A stretch of 64,000 nt of DNA from Pedobacter sp. PF22-3 (GTDB lineage Bacteria; Bacteroidota; Bacteroidia; Sphingobacteriales; Sphingobacteriaceae). Both the position numbers and the translations under genes were made by a program. Location: contig NZ_JAPIVP010000006.1 of NCBI RefSeq assembly GCF_026239555.1, positions 186,001 through 250,000 on the forward strand, in the 5' to 3' direction. The notes below the pieces were generated by a model. That model was not told the origin of the DNA. It searched no databases and saw only the letters and a program-made list of their open reading frames with translations. Positions 19,328 to 31,076 of this stretch are shown in pieces (positions within the stretch are counted from its first letter, which is position 1; every line of letters begins with the position of its first letter).

Positions 19328-20584
19328 ATGGCTACTGAAATAAAATGCCCCAATTGTGCCCATGTTTTTCCGATGGAAGAAGCCATGGCTGAAGATTATA
19401 AGAAAGAGTTACGTGAGAAAGCAGCTGCTTATGCCAGGCAGAAAGACGAAGAATATCAACGTAAACTGCAAGTTTTTGAGTCAGAAAAACAGCAGCAGTT
19501 GAAAGCTTTTGAGGCTAAACTTACCGAAGAAAAAACCAAGCTTAAAGATAATCTGGAGGAAAACCTGCGTAAAAGTATCTCGGCCGATTTTGAAAATAAG
19601 CTGCAGATACTGGAAGGTAATGCCAAAGAAAATGCCGAAAAACTAAAGTTGGCCCGCGAGAAGGAACTGGATTTTTTACGTCGGGAGGAAAGCCTTAAAG
19701 TTAAGGAAGAAGAAATGGAACTTGCCTTTCAGCGTAAAATGCAGGAACAGCGTAATGAGCTGGTAGAACAGATCCGTAAACAAGAGGCAGAAAAAAATAG
19801 CATTAAAGATACGGAGCATCAATTGCGCTTAAAGGAACTGGAAAAACAGCTCGACGACCAGAAAAAATTGGCTGAAGAGATGAAACGTAAAGCCGAGCAG
19901 GGGAGTATGCAATTGCAGGGCGAGGTGCAGGAATTGATCCTGGAAGAACTGCTGCGTACCAATTACCCTTTCGATTTAATTGAAGAAGTAGGTAAGGGTG
20001 TGCGTGGGGCAGATTGTGTACAGGTGGTGCGTAATCAATTTGGACAGGAATGCGGTAAAATAATTTACGAAAGCAAACGTACCAAAGATTTTGGTGGCGA
20101 CTGGATCGAAAAACTGAAGAAAGATATGCGGAGCATGGGCATTGATGTAGCAGTAATTGTAAGTCAGTGTTATCCAAAGGGTATGGATTGTTTCGGTCAG
20201 CGTGATGGGGTGTGGATCTGTTCTTTCGAAGAAGTAAATGCGGTAGCCTATGTATTGCGCGAAGGTATTTTGCGCTTGGCAGGAGCAGTAAAATCGCAGG
20301 AAAACCGTGGCGAAAAAATGCACATGTTATACGATTATTTAATGGGGGCAGAATTTTCTGAACAATGGAAAGCCATTAGAGAGGGTTTTATGAGCATGAA
20401 ACTATCTATACAGCGCGAGCGCGATGCCATGGAACGTTTATGGAAAGCCCGTGAAAAACAATTGGAGAAAGTACTGTTAAACGCGACCCATATCCGTGGC
20501 TCAATAGAAGGTATTGCCGGTAGCGATAGTGTGCAGCTGAGTTTGACTGACGATGACGATGATGATAAATTGCTTTTGGAGTAA
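19328..20584 (+). CDS. DUF2130 coiled-coil protein with N-terminal zinc ribbon
   Basis: The 418-residue protein begins with a CPNC motif (residues 7-10), half of a zinc-ribbon-like segment. A long charged coiled coil follows (about 25-205), then the globular DUF2130 domain (about 205-375; motifs YPFDLIEEVGKGVRGADC, IYESKRTKDFGGDWIEKLK). The acidic tail is DDDDDDKLLLE. The E-x-K segment YESKRT within a mixed fold recalls restriction-endonuclease-like folds, but function is not established. The last codons are duplicated as non-coding DNA downstream. Confidence 0.88.
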   Translation: MATEIKCPNCAHVFPMEEAMAEDYKKELREKAAAYARQKDEEYQRKLQVFESEKQQQLKAFEAKLTEEKTKLKDNLEENLRKSISADFENKLQILEGNAKENAEKLKLAREKELDFLRREESLKVKEEEMELAFQRKMQEQRNELVEQIRKQEAEKNSIKDTEHQLRLKELEKQLDDQKKLAEEMKRKAEQGSMQLQGEVQELILEELLRTNYPFDLIEEVGKGVRGADCVQVVRNQFGQECGKIIYESKRTKDFGGDWIEKLKKDMRSMGIDVAVIVSQCYPKGMDCFGQRDGVWICSFEEVNAVAYVLREGILRLAGAVKSQENRGEKMHMLYDYLMGAEFSEQWKAIREGFMSMKLSIQRERDAMERLWKAREKQLEKVLLNATHIRGSIEGIAGSDSVQLSLTDDDDDDKLLLE

Positions 20585-20790
20585 TACGAACAATCTAGAC
20601 ATTGCAGATTTTAGCAAATGGTTCGTGGCGACACGAACCATGGCAGAGGATGACGATACGCTGCTTTTGGAATAATATTAACAATTTAGAACCCGCAGGA
20701 TTTTAACAAATGTTTCGTGGGGACACGAACCATGGCGCAAGAATACAATATAAATTTCATACGTCGCCGCGGTTCGTGTCTCCACGAACC
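20552..20790. repeat. 91-bp tandem duplication of a gene tail with TTCGTG/CACGAA hairpins
   Basis: The last codons of the DUF2130 gene (20552-20584) recur at 20649-20675 as an in-frame-looking relic reading DDDTLLLE-stop. The hairpin GGTTCGTG-GCGA-CACGAACC (20619-20638) recurs as TTTCGTGGGGACACGAACC (20711-20730); both are shifted by 91 bp. A third hairpin, GGTTCGTG-TCTC-CACGAACC (about 20771-20790), stands alone. This fills the gap before the GH97 gene. Confidence 0.75.
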
Positions 20791-20862
20791 GGAGCATTAT
20801 AAACATTGCTGTGTTAGATAATACCAAAACCTGCAAGTTTTACCGTAATAAATTAACAATAA

Positions 20863-23022
<2,160 letters not shown>

Positions 23023-23075
23023 TTTGAATTAATTATTAGTGGTATCAGTTGTTTTACCAACTGACACTGTTTTTT

Positions 23076-23104
23076 AGTCGTAGCGTCTCGCTACGACTTT
23101 TTTG
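23076..23104 (+). terminator. Rho-independent terminator after GH97 gene
   Basis: The perfect 10-bp stem AGTCGTAGCG/CGCTACGACT has a TCT loop and is followed by six T residues. A smaller hairpin (CAGTTG/CAACTG, about 23046-23063) precedes it. Confidence 0.9.
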
Positions 23105-23152
23105 TTGCTGTTTTTTGCCATGGATAGACACAGTTAAACGTGTTGTATTGCA

Positions 23153-23349
23153 TAAAAATCAATAAGATTCACAGATAAATTTTATTGGTAATATCCCTCT
23201 ACAAATCGTCATTCCCAACTTGATTGGGAACCACGGAGTGCTCATGAATACAACTGAATAAATAAACACTCATGAATAATCTTAATGCAAACGCTTGAAG
23301 ATTAGCTTCGCTGAGCACTTCGTGGTTCCCGCATGCGCGAGAATAACGG
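23153..23349. repeat. Family B palindromic element, copy 1 (with nested insertion)
   Basis: It shares about 80 bp of left flank (TCAATA, ACAGATAAATTTTA) and the core CGTCATTCCCAACTTGATTG with copy 2 at 44247, and ends in CGCGAGAATAACG. Relative to copy 2 it has extra sequence inside the hairpin, bounded by CCACGGAGTGCTCA and TGAGCACTTCGTGG, a nearly perfect 14-bp inverted pair. It fills most of the 463-bp gap between the GH97 and thioesterase genes. Confidence 0.7.
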
Positions 23350-23485
23350 CCGCACTAGTATTTAGAGGTGTAAGTTGTTGCCAACTGACATTTAAACATT
23401 CCAAGCTGTCAAACAGCAGGAAAATAGCTTATTTTATAATATCTTAGCGAATAGATTAAAACCAAACAATTAACTGGATATTAAC

Positions 23486-23962
23486 ATGCCCAAAATCAAA
23501 AACCATATCGAACTTCAATTTTTAAGCGAGCCCTCTGATGTTAACTATGGGGGTAAAGTGCATGGTGGGATGATGATGAAGTGGATTGATCAGGCTGCTT
23601 TTGCGTGTGCCCTGCAGTGGAGCCAAACCTATTGTGTAACCGTTTACGTTGGTGGAATCAGGTTTTTTCATCCTGTTCATATCGGGCATTTGGTAAAGAT
23701 GGAAGCACGCATTATTTACACGGGTAAAACCAGTATGCATATTGCTGTTGATGCTTTTTCAAAACCTGTAGAGCAAACTGATTTTGTTAAAAATACACAC
23801 TGTATTATCGTTTTTGTTGCGGTAGATGACAATGGTCAACCGAAGCCAATTCCGGCTTTTAAACCTAAAACCGAAAAAGAAATTGCCATGCATGGCTACG
23901 CCATTAAATTAATGGAACTGCGTAAAAGTATTGATAAGGAAATGGAGCCGTATATTGTGTAA
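23486..23962 (+). CDS. Acyl-CoA thioesterase, hotdog fold
   Basis: The 158-residue single hotdog domain carries the motif GGKVHGGMMMKWIDQAAF (about 18-35), typical of the YciA/cytosolic acyl-CoA hydrolase family, followed by the beta strand TVYVGGIRFFHPV. It should hydrolyse acyl-CoA to free acid and CoA. The chain-length range cannot be told. Cytosolic. It is an isolated gene between repeat-rich gaps. Confidence 0.9.
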   Translation: MPKIKNHIELQFLSEPSDVNYGGKVHGGMMMKWIDQAAFACALQWSQTYCVTVYVGGIRFFHPVHIGHLVKMEARIIYTGKTSMHIAVDAFSKPVEQTDFVKNTHCIIVFVAVDDNGQPKPIPAFKPKTEKEIAMHGYAIKLMELRKSIDKEMEPYIV

Positions 23963-23995
23963 GCGTGAGGCGTTGAGTGGTTGGCGTTCAGCTTA

Positions 23996-24182
23996 ACCAC
24001 AGAGAAAACAGAGAAACGTGCACGGAACACAAAGGGTTAATTATTTAGCTCCTCTATTTCTGATACTTTAGTCTCTGTTATACGCTGTGAAAACTTGGTG
24101 TTCCGCCAATCGTGTAATTATGCTATTTGTGTTGTTTATGCTCTGTGCGCCACCGTGAAAAACTCAGTGCGCTCGGTGGTGG
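23996..24182. repeat. Degenerate phrase repeat (CACAGAG...CACGGA type)
   Basis: Between the thioesterase and sensor kinase genes lie ACCACAGAGAAAACAGAG...CACGGAAC and, further on, CACCGTGAAAAACTCAGTG. These resemble the inverted-repeat arms around the GxxExxY gene at 62042-62546 but carry no gene. They may be a decayed, empty relic (inference). Confidence 0.4.
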
Positions 24183-24192
24183 AAAACGGACC

Positions 24193-25944
24193 CTACTCCG
24201 CAATTGGTAAACTAAAACAAAACTTGCTTCCTTCTCCAATGGCACTTACTACCCATATTTTTCCGTTTTCGGCTTCTATAAAATCTTTAGAAATGGCTAG
24301 GCCCAATCCGGAGCCAGATTTATTCTGACCATCAGTTGGTACCTGGAAATACCTATCAAACAATCTTTTTTGGTATTTTTCGTCAATGCCTTTTCCAAAA
24401 TCGCGTACAGAGAATTCAATAAAATTATCTTTTTGTAAGACGTCGATGTTTACCTTCGATTTTTCTGAACTGTACCGCAATGCATTAGATAAAAAGTTAA
24501 CCATTACCCAGGCTGTTTTCTGGATATCGGCATTCACATTTGGTAAGTTCTGGTCGTAATTAAGCACCAGTTGAATCGATTTCTGTTCGGCCTGGAATTT
24601 AACTGCATCAATAGCATAACTCACAATTTCTTCAGGTTTGGTTATGGCAAAAGTGAGCTTTAAATTACCGGTTTCTACCTGCGAGAGATCTAGCAGTTCA
24701 CTGGTGATTTTTAGCAGTCTGTCGCTATCTTCTTTAATGTGGTTAAGCAACTCGTGCTGCTCCTCGTTCATCATGCCCACGCGTTCATCGTTAAGCAATT
24801 TCAAGCTCATTTTGATGGATGAAAGCGGCGTTTTTAACTCATGTGAAACAGTGGCGATAAAATTGGTTTTAGCTTCATCAAGCTCTTTAAACTGCGTAAT
24901 GTTTTTTAAGGTGTAAACGCTGCCGGCAGATTTAGATGAGGCAATTAAGGTGCTATCATCTTGTTCTTCATAATTTGGGATGATGATTTCACGATTTTCC
25001 AGCAAGAAATAAGATTCTTTATCATCAGCATAAATCTTTAAGGTATTATCATTGGTTTCAGGTTTAATAATCCGTTTCAGCAACTCATTTTTTTGCATCA
25101 GTTCGGCTACGTTTTGGCCAATAACCTTATCTTCATCCAGGCTAATCAGTTTTGCCGCCAGGTGGTTTAAAAAGAGCACTTCTCCTTTCTCATTTAAACC
25201 GATAATAGCATCCTGCATTTGTGCAATAATGGCTTCAATACGCAACTTTTCGGATTTAATTTTAGATAAATTGCTGTTTTCCCATTCATTTAATTTAACC
25301 ACCATTCCGTTAAAGGAGTTTGCCAGTTCTGTAAACTCATCTTCGTTTTCGAAATGCAAACGCTGTTTATAATTTTTACGACTGATCTGTTTAATGGCCG
25401 CACTAAATTCTGCAAGGGGGTTGGCCACAAATCCCGGAAAGTTTACAATGAAGGTAAAAAGGATGATAAAACTAAGGGTTGCCGCAATCATGATATACAG
25501 GTTTGCCCTTGATGAGGTTTCGTTTGCCAGTTCGTTTTTATCGTAAATGGCCTTCATGTTTACCCGTTCTATATCTTGCAGTGCAACGCGCAAATTTTTA
25601 ATGCTACTTTCTTTAATAGTTGATGCTTGTGAACCTTTTAGCGCATTAAAAGCTATTTCTAATTTCTTGAAGGCTGCTTTTTCACCGGGTTCGGTAATGT
25701 TCAGGCCCTCATTTTTCAGGTTATCCTCAAATGTAGTCAGCTGTGTGCTGTTTAATGGGAAAGCATGCTGGTCGATTATATTGCGCATGGCGGCAACATA
25801 TTTCAAAGATTTGTAGTTGTCTTTAAGAATTACCTTCGATTTATCGGAAAGCTCATTTAAGAAAAAGAGCGCAATTAATCCGAAGGATAAAACGATGATA
25901 AAGAGAAAGCCGAATCCGAGGCGGAGTTTGGTTTTTATTTTCAT
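24193..25944 (-). CDS. Membrane sensor histidine kinase (HAMP-PAS-HisKA-HATPase)
   Basis: The 583-residue kinase has transmembrane segments at about 8-30 and 148-172 with a periplasmic helical sensor between. A HAMP domain (about 172-225), a PAS domain (about 232-345), HisKA with H368 (ATVSHELKTPLSS) and HATPase_c (motifs NFLSNALRYSS, DFGKGID, GSGLGLA) follow. The layout matches KinB/NtrY-like kinases. No response regulator is adjacent, so its partner is unknown. The gene is isolated between repeat-rich DNA. Confidence 0.94.
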   Translation of the reverse strand: MKIKTKLRLGFGFLFIIVLSFGLIALFFLNELSDKSKVILKDNYKSLKYVAAMRNIIDQHAFPLNSTQLTTFEDNLKNEGLNITEPGEKAAFKKLEIAFNALKGSQASTIKESSIKNLRVALQDIERVNMKAIYDKNELANETSSRANLYIMIAATLSFIILFTFIVNFPGFVANPLAEFSAAIKQISRKNYKQRLHFENEDEFTELANSFNGMVVKLNEWENSNLSKIKSEKLRIEAIIAQMQDAIIGLNEKGEVLFLNHLAAKLISLDEDKVIGQNVAELMQKNELLKRIIKPETNDNTLKIYADDKESYFLLENREIIIPNYEEQDDSTLIASSKSAGSVYTLKNITQFKELDEAKTNFIATVSHELKTPLSSIKMSLKLLNDERVGMMNEEQHELLNHIKEDSDRLLKITSELLDLSQVETGNLKLTFAITKPEEIVSYAIDAVKFQAEQKSIQLVLNYDQNLPNVNADIQKTAWVMVNFLSNALRYSSEKSKVNIDVLQKDNFIEFSVRDFGKGIDEKYQKRLFDRYFQVPTDGQNKSGSGLGLAISKDFIEAENGKIWVVSAIGEGSKFCFSLPIAE

Positions 25945-26243
25945 GATGACTTGGTTAACCGCAAAGAGTGGAAAGTTTTTCGCGAAGAACGCAAATTAAT
26001 TTCTCTCTTTTCGTGGTAAAAGTAAGTTATAATTAAATCTGTTTACTGATGAACTAAATTACACAACAAAGGTTAGATAAATAGCATCTGTTTAGCTTGC
26101 AGTCAATAGTGATGCCAGCAGATTGTTGTTGTGTTTAAATTGTTGTTTTCTAGATGTTTAAATTATTTTTCGCTTAAAAAAACAAAAAATACCTTTTCAT
26201 TTTGGAAGGGTTTTTACCATTATGAACTATTGATTCTGAAAGT
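25945..26243. other. AT-rich upstream region of the sensor kinase
   Basis: This gap must contain the kinase promoter. AACCTTTGTTG on the minus strand (about 26062-26072) is one base off a TAnnTTTG box. Nothing else was recognised. Confidence 0.35.
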
Positions 26244-27705
26244 TTGCAACACTGTTCTGCGTGCCTAAACCTGGTCGCAGCGAACACGGAGTGCAAGGGA
26301 GTAAAGCAAAGAGCAGGGAGAAATATTTCCATGAAACACAGGTTTTGCTTTCCAAATGAAAAAAACTTTGAAATTATTTTTCGGAAAGCAGTTTTCGAAG
26401 CACTTAGGTTACTGTATTCCCGCTTTCGCTTATAGTCCTCGCTGCGCTGTGGGCTATTCCGCTCAATCGGGTTTAAGTGGCACGGCCTGTAAGAAGATTC
26501 GTGGTTGCAAAGCGCAACAAATGACAATACCTTTAGAATTTTCGCGGGTTTTACAGCGCTGTCCTGAGTGTCTAAACCTGATCGCAGCGAACACGGAGTG
26601 CAACGGAGTAAAGCGAAGAGCAGGGACAAATTTTCCTATGGCACACAGGTTTTGCTTTCCAAATCAAAAAAACTTTGAAATGATTTTTCGGAAAGCAAAT
26701 TTGGTAGCGTTTAGGCTGCTTCAGTCCCGCTTTCGCTTATAGTCCTCGCTGCGCTGCGGGCTATTCCGCTCAATCGGGTTTAAGTGGCACGGCCTGTAAG
26801 AAGATTTGTGGTTGCAAAGTGCAATAAATGACAATGCCTTTAAAATTTTCGCGGGTTTTACAGCGCTGTCCTGAGTGTCTAAACCTGATCGCAGCGAACA
26901 CGGAGTGCAACGGAGTAAAGCAAAGGGCAGGGACAAACGCTGCTATGGAATACAGGATTTGCTTTCCAAATCAAAAACTTTGAAATGATTTTTAAGGAAA
27001 CCAGTTTGGTAGCGTTTATGCTGCTTCAGTCCCGCTTTCGCTTATAGTCCTCGCCGCGCTGTGGGCTATTCCGCTCAATCGGGTTTAAGTGGCACGGCCT
27101 GTAAGAAGATTTGTGGTTGCAAAGCGCATAAATTGCGATATCTTTAAAATTTTCATGAGTTTTGTAGCACTACCCTGCGTTTCTAAACCTGATCGCAGCA
27201 AACACGGAGTGCAACGGAGTAAAGCAAAGAGCAGGGACAAATATTTCCATGAAACACAGGTTTTGATTTCCAAATGAAAAAAACTTTGAAATTATTTTTG
27301 GGAAAGCAGTTTTCGAAGCACTGAGGTTACTGTATTCCCGCTTTCGCTTATAGTCCTCGCTGCGCTGCGGGCTATTCCGCTCAATCGGGTTTAGGTGGCA
27401 CAGACTGTAAGAAGATTCGTGGTTGCAAAGTTCAATAAATGACAATGCCTTTAGAATTTTCGCGGGTTTTACAGCGCTGTCCTGAGTGTCTAAACCTGAT
27501 CGCAGCGAACACGGAGTGCAACGGAGTAAAGCGAAGAGCAGGGACAAATCTTCCTATGGCACACAGGTTTTGCTTTCCAAATGAAAAAAACTTTGAAATT
27601 ATTTTTCGGAAAGCAAGTTTGGTAGCGTTTAGGTTGCTTCAGTCACGCTGTGCACTTTATCCTGCTGAAAAATCTGGACCGTTTACATCGGGTTTAGGTG
27701 ACACG
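26244..27705. repeat. Array of five 307-bp direct repeats (family C)
   Basis: The landmark CTAAACCTG occurs at 26265, 26572, 26879, 27183 and 27490, giving periods of 307, 307, 304 and 307 bp. Each unit carries a forward core (CTAAACCTGATCGCAGCGAA ... GAGCAGGGAC) and an inverted core (AGTCCCGCTTTCGCTTATAG ... CAATCGGGTTTA), separated by an AT-rich spacer with CTTTGAAATTATTTTTCGGA. The last unit is diverged and truncated. Open frames inside it on both strands are by-products of the repeat. Confidence 0.85.
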
Positions 27706-27830
27706 GCTTGTGCATGTATTAATGTCGAAAACATGAAACGTTCCTACGGAACAAAAACGCCAATTTTCAATTGGCTACCAAGGAATCGCCCCGCTGGGAC
27801 GAGCTAGCGATCAGAAATAAAGCTGTTGCG

Positions 27831-28352
27831 TTAAAATTTGATAAATTTCTCTATCTGCTCATCGGTAAACTTAACCGTATCTGGCTGGTTAAGGTTACCT
27901 GCTGCATCTAATTCTGTTTTAATATTGGGAATGTGTAACCGTAAGGGTAAAATATTCAGGTGGATATAATGACAAACACCTGTAAAATGATCGACACCCC
28001 GGATATTGCCATATTTGCCCGAAGAAATGCCAACCAAAGCTGCTTTTTTATCATAAAAACTATCCGGGAAATTACAGGCATCAATTAACACTTTTAGTAC
28101 GCCCGGGTAGCTTCCGTTATACTCTGGCATGATAAACAAAAACTTTTCGGTGTTGTTGATCATGTCCTGAATTTCTTGAAAAGCGGTTGATCGTTTGCCA
28201 TACATATCGGTATTCAAAACATCTGCAGGCAGGTGCTCCAGGCTAAACAAATTGGCTTCAGCTCCTTTTTCTTTTAATTGCTTTTGGTAATATTTAGCAA
28301 CTTTTAGCGTATTGCTATTGGGCCTGTTGGTTGCAGCTATAATCGTGATCAT
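27831..28352 (-). CDS. NADPH-dependent FMN reductase family protein
   Basis: The 173-residue flavodoxin-like protein carries the N-terminal signature IIAATNRPNSNTLKVA, the FMN-binding segment MPEYNGSYPGVLKVLID and the conserved SSGKYGNIRG. It probably transfers electrons from NAD(P)H via FMN to quinones, azo compounds or metals. The family is broad and the substrate is unknown. Cytosolic. It diverges from the parA gene. Confidence 0.9.
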   Translation of the reverse strand: MITIIAATNRPNSNTLKVAKYYQKQLKEKGAEANLFSLEHLPADVLNTDMYGKRSTAFQEIQDMINNTEKFLFIMPEYNGSYPGVLKVLIDACNFPDSFYDKKAALVGISSGKYGNIRGVDHFTGVCHYIHLNILPLRLHIPNIKTELDAAGNLNQPDTVKFTDEQIEKFIKF

Positions 28353-28532
28353 GGATAATTGTTAATAAGATGTGTAAAACCCAAATACGCTTCTTGCTAA
28401 AATTGCCATATAGTTTGTATCTTAGCTGATTGTGAAAAAGGCCGTAAACAAGGCAAAAATAGAACTTTTTGCCAATTTAAACGCATAAATAACACAACCT
28501 AAATAAACGTTAAGTAAATTTCGGATACATAG

Positions 28533-29336
28533 ATGAGCAAAATTATTGCATTAGCAAATCAAAAAGGTGGTGTTGGTAAAACAACTTCATCTATAAACCT
28601 GGCTGCTAGTTTGGCCGTACTAGAATACAAAACTTTACTGGTAGATGCTGATCCTCAGGCCAATTCCACTTCAGGTATCGGTTTCGATCCCCGGAATATT
28701 AAAGATAGCATATACGAGTGTATCATTAATGATATCGATCCTTTACAGGCCATCCAAAAAACGGATACACCGAATTTAGATTTATTACCGGCCCACATCG
28801 ATCTGGTAGGTGCGGAAATCGAAATGATCAACCTCAATAACCGTGAGTATAAAATGAAAGCGGTTTTAGAGAAAGTTAAAGATCAGTATGACTTCATTAT
28901 CATCGATTGTTCGCCATCTTTAGGTTTAATTACCATTAACGCTCTAACTGCTGCCGATTCGGTTATTATTCCTGTACAGTGCGAGTATTTTGCTCTAGAA
29001 GGCTTAGGGAAGTTATTAAATACTATAAAGATTGTTCAGAACCGTTTAAACCCTGATCTGGAGATTGAAGGTATTTTATTAACGATGTACGATGTACGTT
29101 TGCGTTTATCTAACCAGGTAGTGGAGGAGGTTAAAACGCATTTTCACGAATTGGTTTTCGATACCATTATTCAGCGTAATACGCGTTTAAGTGAGGCACC
29201 TAGTTACGGTGTTTCGGTAATTATGCACGATGCAAATTGCAAAGGTGCTATTAATTACCTGAACCTTGCCCGCGAAATTGTGAAGAAAAACGGTCTTTTA
29301 AAGGAAGAAGAGAACATTGGAACAGCAACTTTATAA
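28533..29336 (+). CDS. parA: Chromosome-partitioning ATPase ParA/Soj
   Basis: The 267-residue deviant-Walker ATPase has KGGVGKTTSS (11-20), the A' region DADPQANST and Walker B IIDCSPSLG. With ParB it moves and orders the origin region. parB starts 7 bp after the stop, so the two are an operon. No parS palindrome was recognised nearby. Confidence 0.96.
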   Translation: MSKIIALANQKGGVGKTTSSINLAASLAVLEYKTLLVDADPQANSTSGIGFDPRNIKDSIYECIINDIDPLQAIQKTDTPNLDLLPAHIDLVGAEIEMINLNNREYKMKAVLEKVKDQYDFIIIDCSPSLGLITINALTAADSVIIPVQCEYFALEGLGKLLNTIKIVQNRLNPDLEIEGILLTMYDVRLRLSNQVVEEVKTHFHELVFDTIIQRNTRLSEAPSYGVSVIMHDANCKGAINYLNLAREIVKKNGLLKEEENIGTATL

Positions 29337-29343
29337 ATTATAG

Positions 29344-30252
29344 ATGACATCTTTTCAGCGAAAAACAGGTTTAGGAAGAGGGTTAAGTGCGCTTTTAGAT
29401 GATAGCGAATCTACTCACCCACCGAAACAGCAGGTTAATGCGGTGAGCGAAACCGAGCAGATTGGCAATATCAGTCACGTAAGTTTAACTGAAGTTGAAA
29501 CCAATCCATACCAGCCCCGTACCGAATTTGATCAGGTTGCTTTAAACGAGCTTGCCGATTCGATAAAGGTACAAGGTTTAATACAGCCCATTACCGTTAG
29601 AAAACTGGCTGCAAATAAATACCAGCTCATTTCTGGCGAACGTAGGTTCAGGGCTTCGAAACTGGCTGGTTTAACAAAGGTGCCTGCTTATATCCGTAGT
29701 GCCAATGATCAACAGATGTTGGAAATGGCCCTGATCGAAAATATTCAACGCGAAAATTTAAATGCTATTGAAGTAGCATTGAGTTTCCAGAGGATGATTG
29801 ATGAGGTGGGTTTAAAACAAGAGCAATTAGGCGAACGTGTAGGTAAAAACCGTACCACGGTTACCAATTACCTGCGTTTGTTAAAACTTCCTCCTGCTAT
29901 TCAGGCTTCTATCCGCGATCAGAAAATCAGCATGGGCCATGCAAGAGCCTTGATTAATGTTGACGGGGTTGATAAACAATTGTTTATTCACCAGGAGATT
30001 TTAGAAAAAGGCTTATCTGTGCGGAAAGTGGAAGAGCTTGTACGTAATTTGCAACATGTACCTTTAAAAGCCAGCGAAAAGCCAAAAGAAAAAGCGGTTT
30101 CCTTTCAATACCAAAAATTACAGGACGATCTGGCATCTAAATTTGCTACCCGTGTAAAGTTAAAGGTAAGTCAGAACGGTAAAGGGGCGATAGAAATTCC
30201 TTTTATGAGCGATGACGACTTAAACCGCATTCTGGAATTATTAGACTGGTAA
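29344..30252 (+). CDS. parB: Chromosome-partitioning protein ParB/Spo0J
   Basis: The 302-residue protein has an N-terminal ParB/Srx domain with ENPYQPR-like (TNPYQPRTEF) and GERRFRASK motifs (the CTPase box), a helix-turn-helix core (about 150-215; EQLGERVGKNRTTVTNYL) and a C-terminal dimerisation domain. It binds parS and loads SMC. Its stop codon shares one base with the next start (TAATG), so translation is coupled to the DUF5683 gene. Confidence 0.96.
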   Translation: MTSFQRKTGLGRGLSALLDDSESTHPPKQQVNAVSETEQIGNISHVSLTEVETNPYQPRTEFDQVALNELADSIKVQGLIQPITVRKLAANKYQLISGERRFRASKLAGLTKVPAYIRSANDQQMLEMALIENIQRENLNAIEVALSFQRMIDEVGLKQEQLGERVGKNRTTVTNYLRLLKLPPAIQASIRDQKISMGHARALINVDGVDKQLFIHQEILEKGLSVRKVEELVRNLQHVPLKASEKPKEKAVSFQYQKLQDDLASKFATRVKLKVSQNGKGAIEIPFMSDDDLNRILELLDW

Positions 30253-30965
30253 TGCAAAAGACTAAGCTTTTTATACTGATTGCTGCATTTGCATTTTTTA
30301 CGGTGAACTTTGCCGCTGCACAGGTTAAGGATACTTTATTAAAACCTGCTGACACTTCAAAGATTAAATTATCTAAATCTTTAGATACTATGGCTAAAAA
30401 ACCGATGACCAGAAAGGATTCGATGAAAGCCAAATACGTTAACCCGGGTAAGGTTGCCGGTAGAAAAGCTGTTTTCAGATCGATGATTATACCAGGATGG
30501 GGGCAATTATATAATATGCAATTGCTTAACGATGGTTATGGCACAAGAGCAGGGAAAAGCCAGGTTTTTCAAAAAATCTATACTGGTGGTAAAATTGCGG
30601 CTATTTATGGCGGTGCCACTGCGCTTACACTATCACTAATGGATAGCAGGAAGAACTATAAACGTTTTTTGAGCGAGGCACAGTACCGCGAGAGCAATCC
30701 AGGCAAAAAGTTAGATTTAACACAATATAGCAACCAAGGTATTCTGGACGGGAAAAGTTTATACAAGCGGAATTCGCAGATTGTGTACTTTTCTTATGGA
30801 TTACTTTATGCGGCCAATATCATTGATGCCTATGTGGCAGCCCGTTTGCACTTCTTTAATATTGATGATGACCTTTCTTTTAGGATAATGCCATCCATGA
30901 TTAATGCCGATTCCATGTATGGTTTAAATTTAACACCTGCATTAAAATTGTCGTTAACATTTTAA
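30252..30965 (+). CDS. DUF5683 exported/membrane protein
   Basis: The 237-residue protein has a signal peptide with cleavage predicted at AAA|Q (23/24). A low-complexity spacer follows, then a DUF5683 region with the motif RSMIIPGWGQLYN (about 76-88). Hydrophobic segments near 118-132 and 180-200 may insert in a membrane. Function unknown. The one-base overlap with parB and position before dapB and lepB match a gene order I know from Bacteroidota, so a link to envelope growth is possible but unproven. Confidence 0.85.
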   Translation: MQKTKLFILIAAFAFFTVNFAAAQVKDTLLKPADTSKIKLSKSLDTMAKKPMTRKDSMKAKYVNPGKVAGRKAVFRSMIIPGWGQLYNMQLLNDGYGTRAGKSQVFQKIYTGGKIAAIYGGATALTLSLMDSRKNYKRFLSEAQYRESNPGKKLDLTQYSNQGILDGKSLYKRNSQIVYFSYGLLYAANIIDAYVAARLHFFNIDDDLSFRIMPSMINADSMYGLNLTPALKLSLTF

Positions 30966-31076
30966 TGTCAAAAAACATGATAATCAATAACATATAAAAT
31001 GGTGATGTTTTAACGCATTAACAGCTAAGATTTAGGGCGAAAAATAGATAATATAAACTAAAACAAACATAAATAG

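Noticed and set aside
26244..27705. Possible CRISPR array
   Set aside because: Units are about 307 bp with no short repeat/unique spacer alternation, and no cas genes are present.
26174..27807. Several open frames of 60-150 codons on both strands, some sharing long identical stretches
   Set aside because: They coincide exactly with the 307-bp repeat units, repeat at the same period and lack any family signature. They are by-products of the repeat.
28353..28532. Possible replication origin or parS site next to parAB
   Set aside because: No cluster of DnaA boxes and no parS-type palindrome was recognised; one TTATCCAC word near 8030 is not enough.
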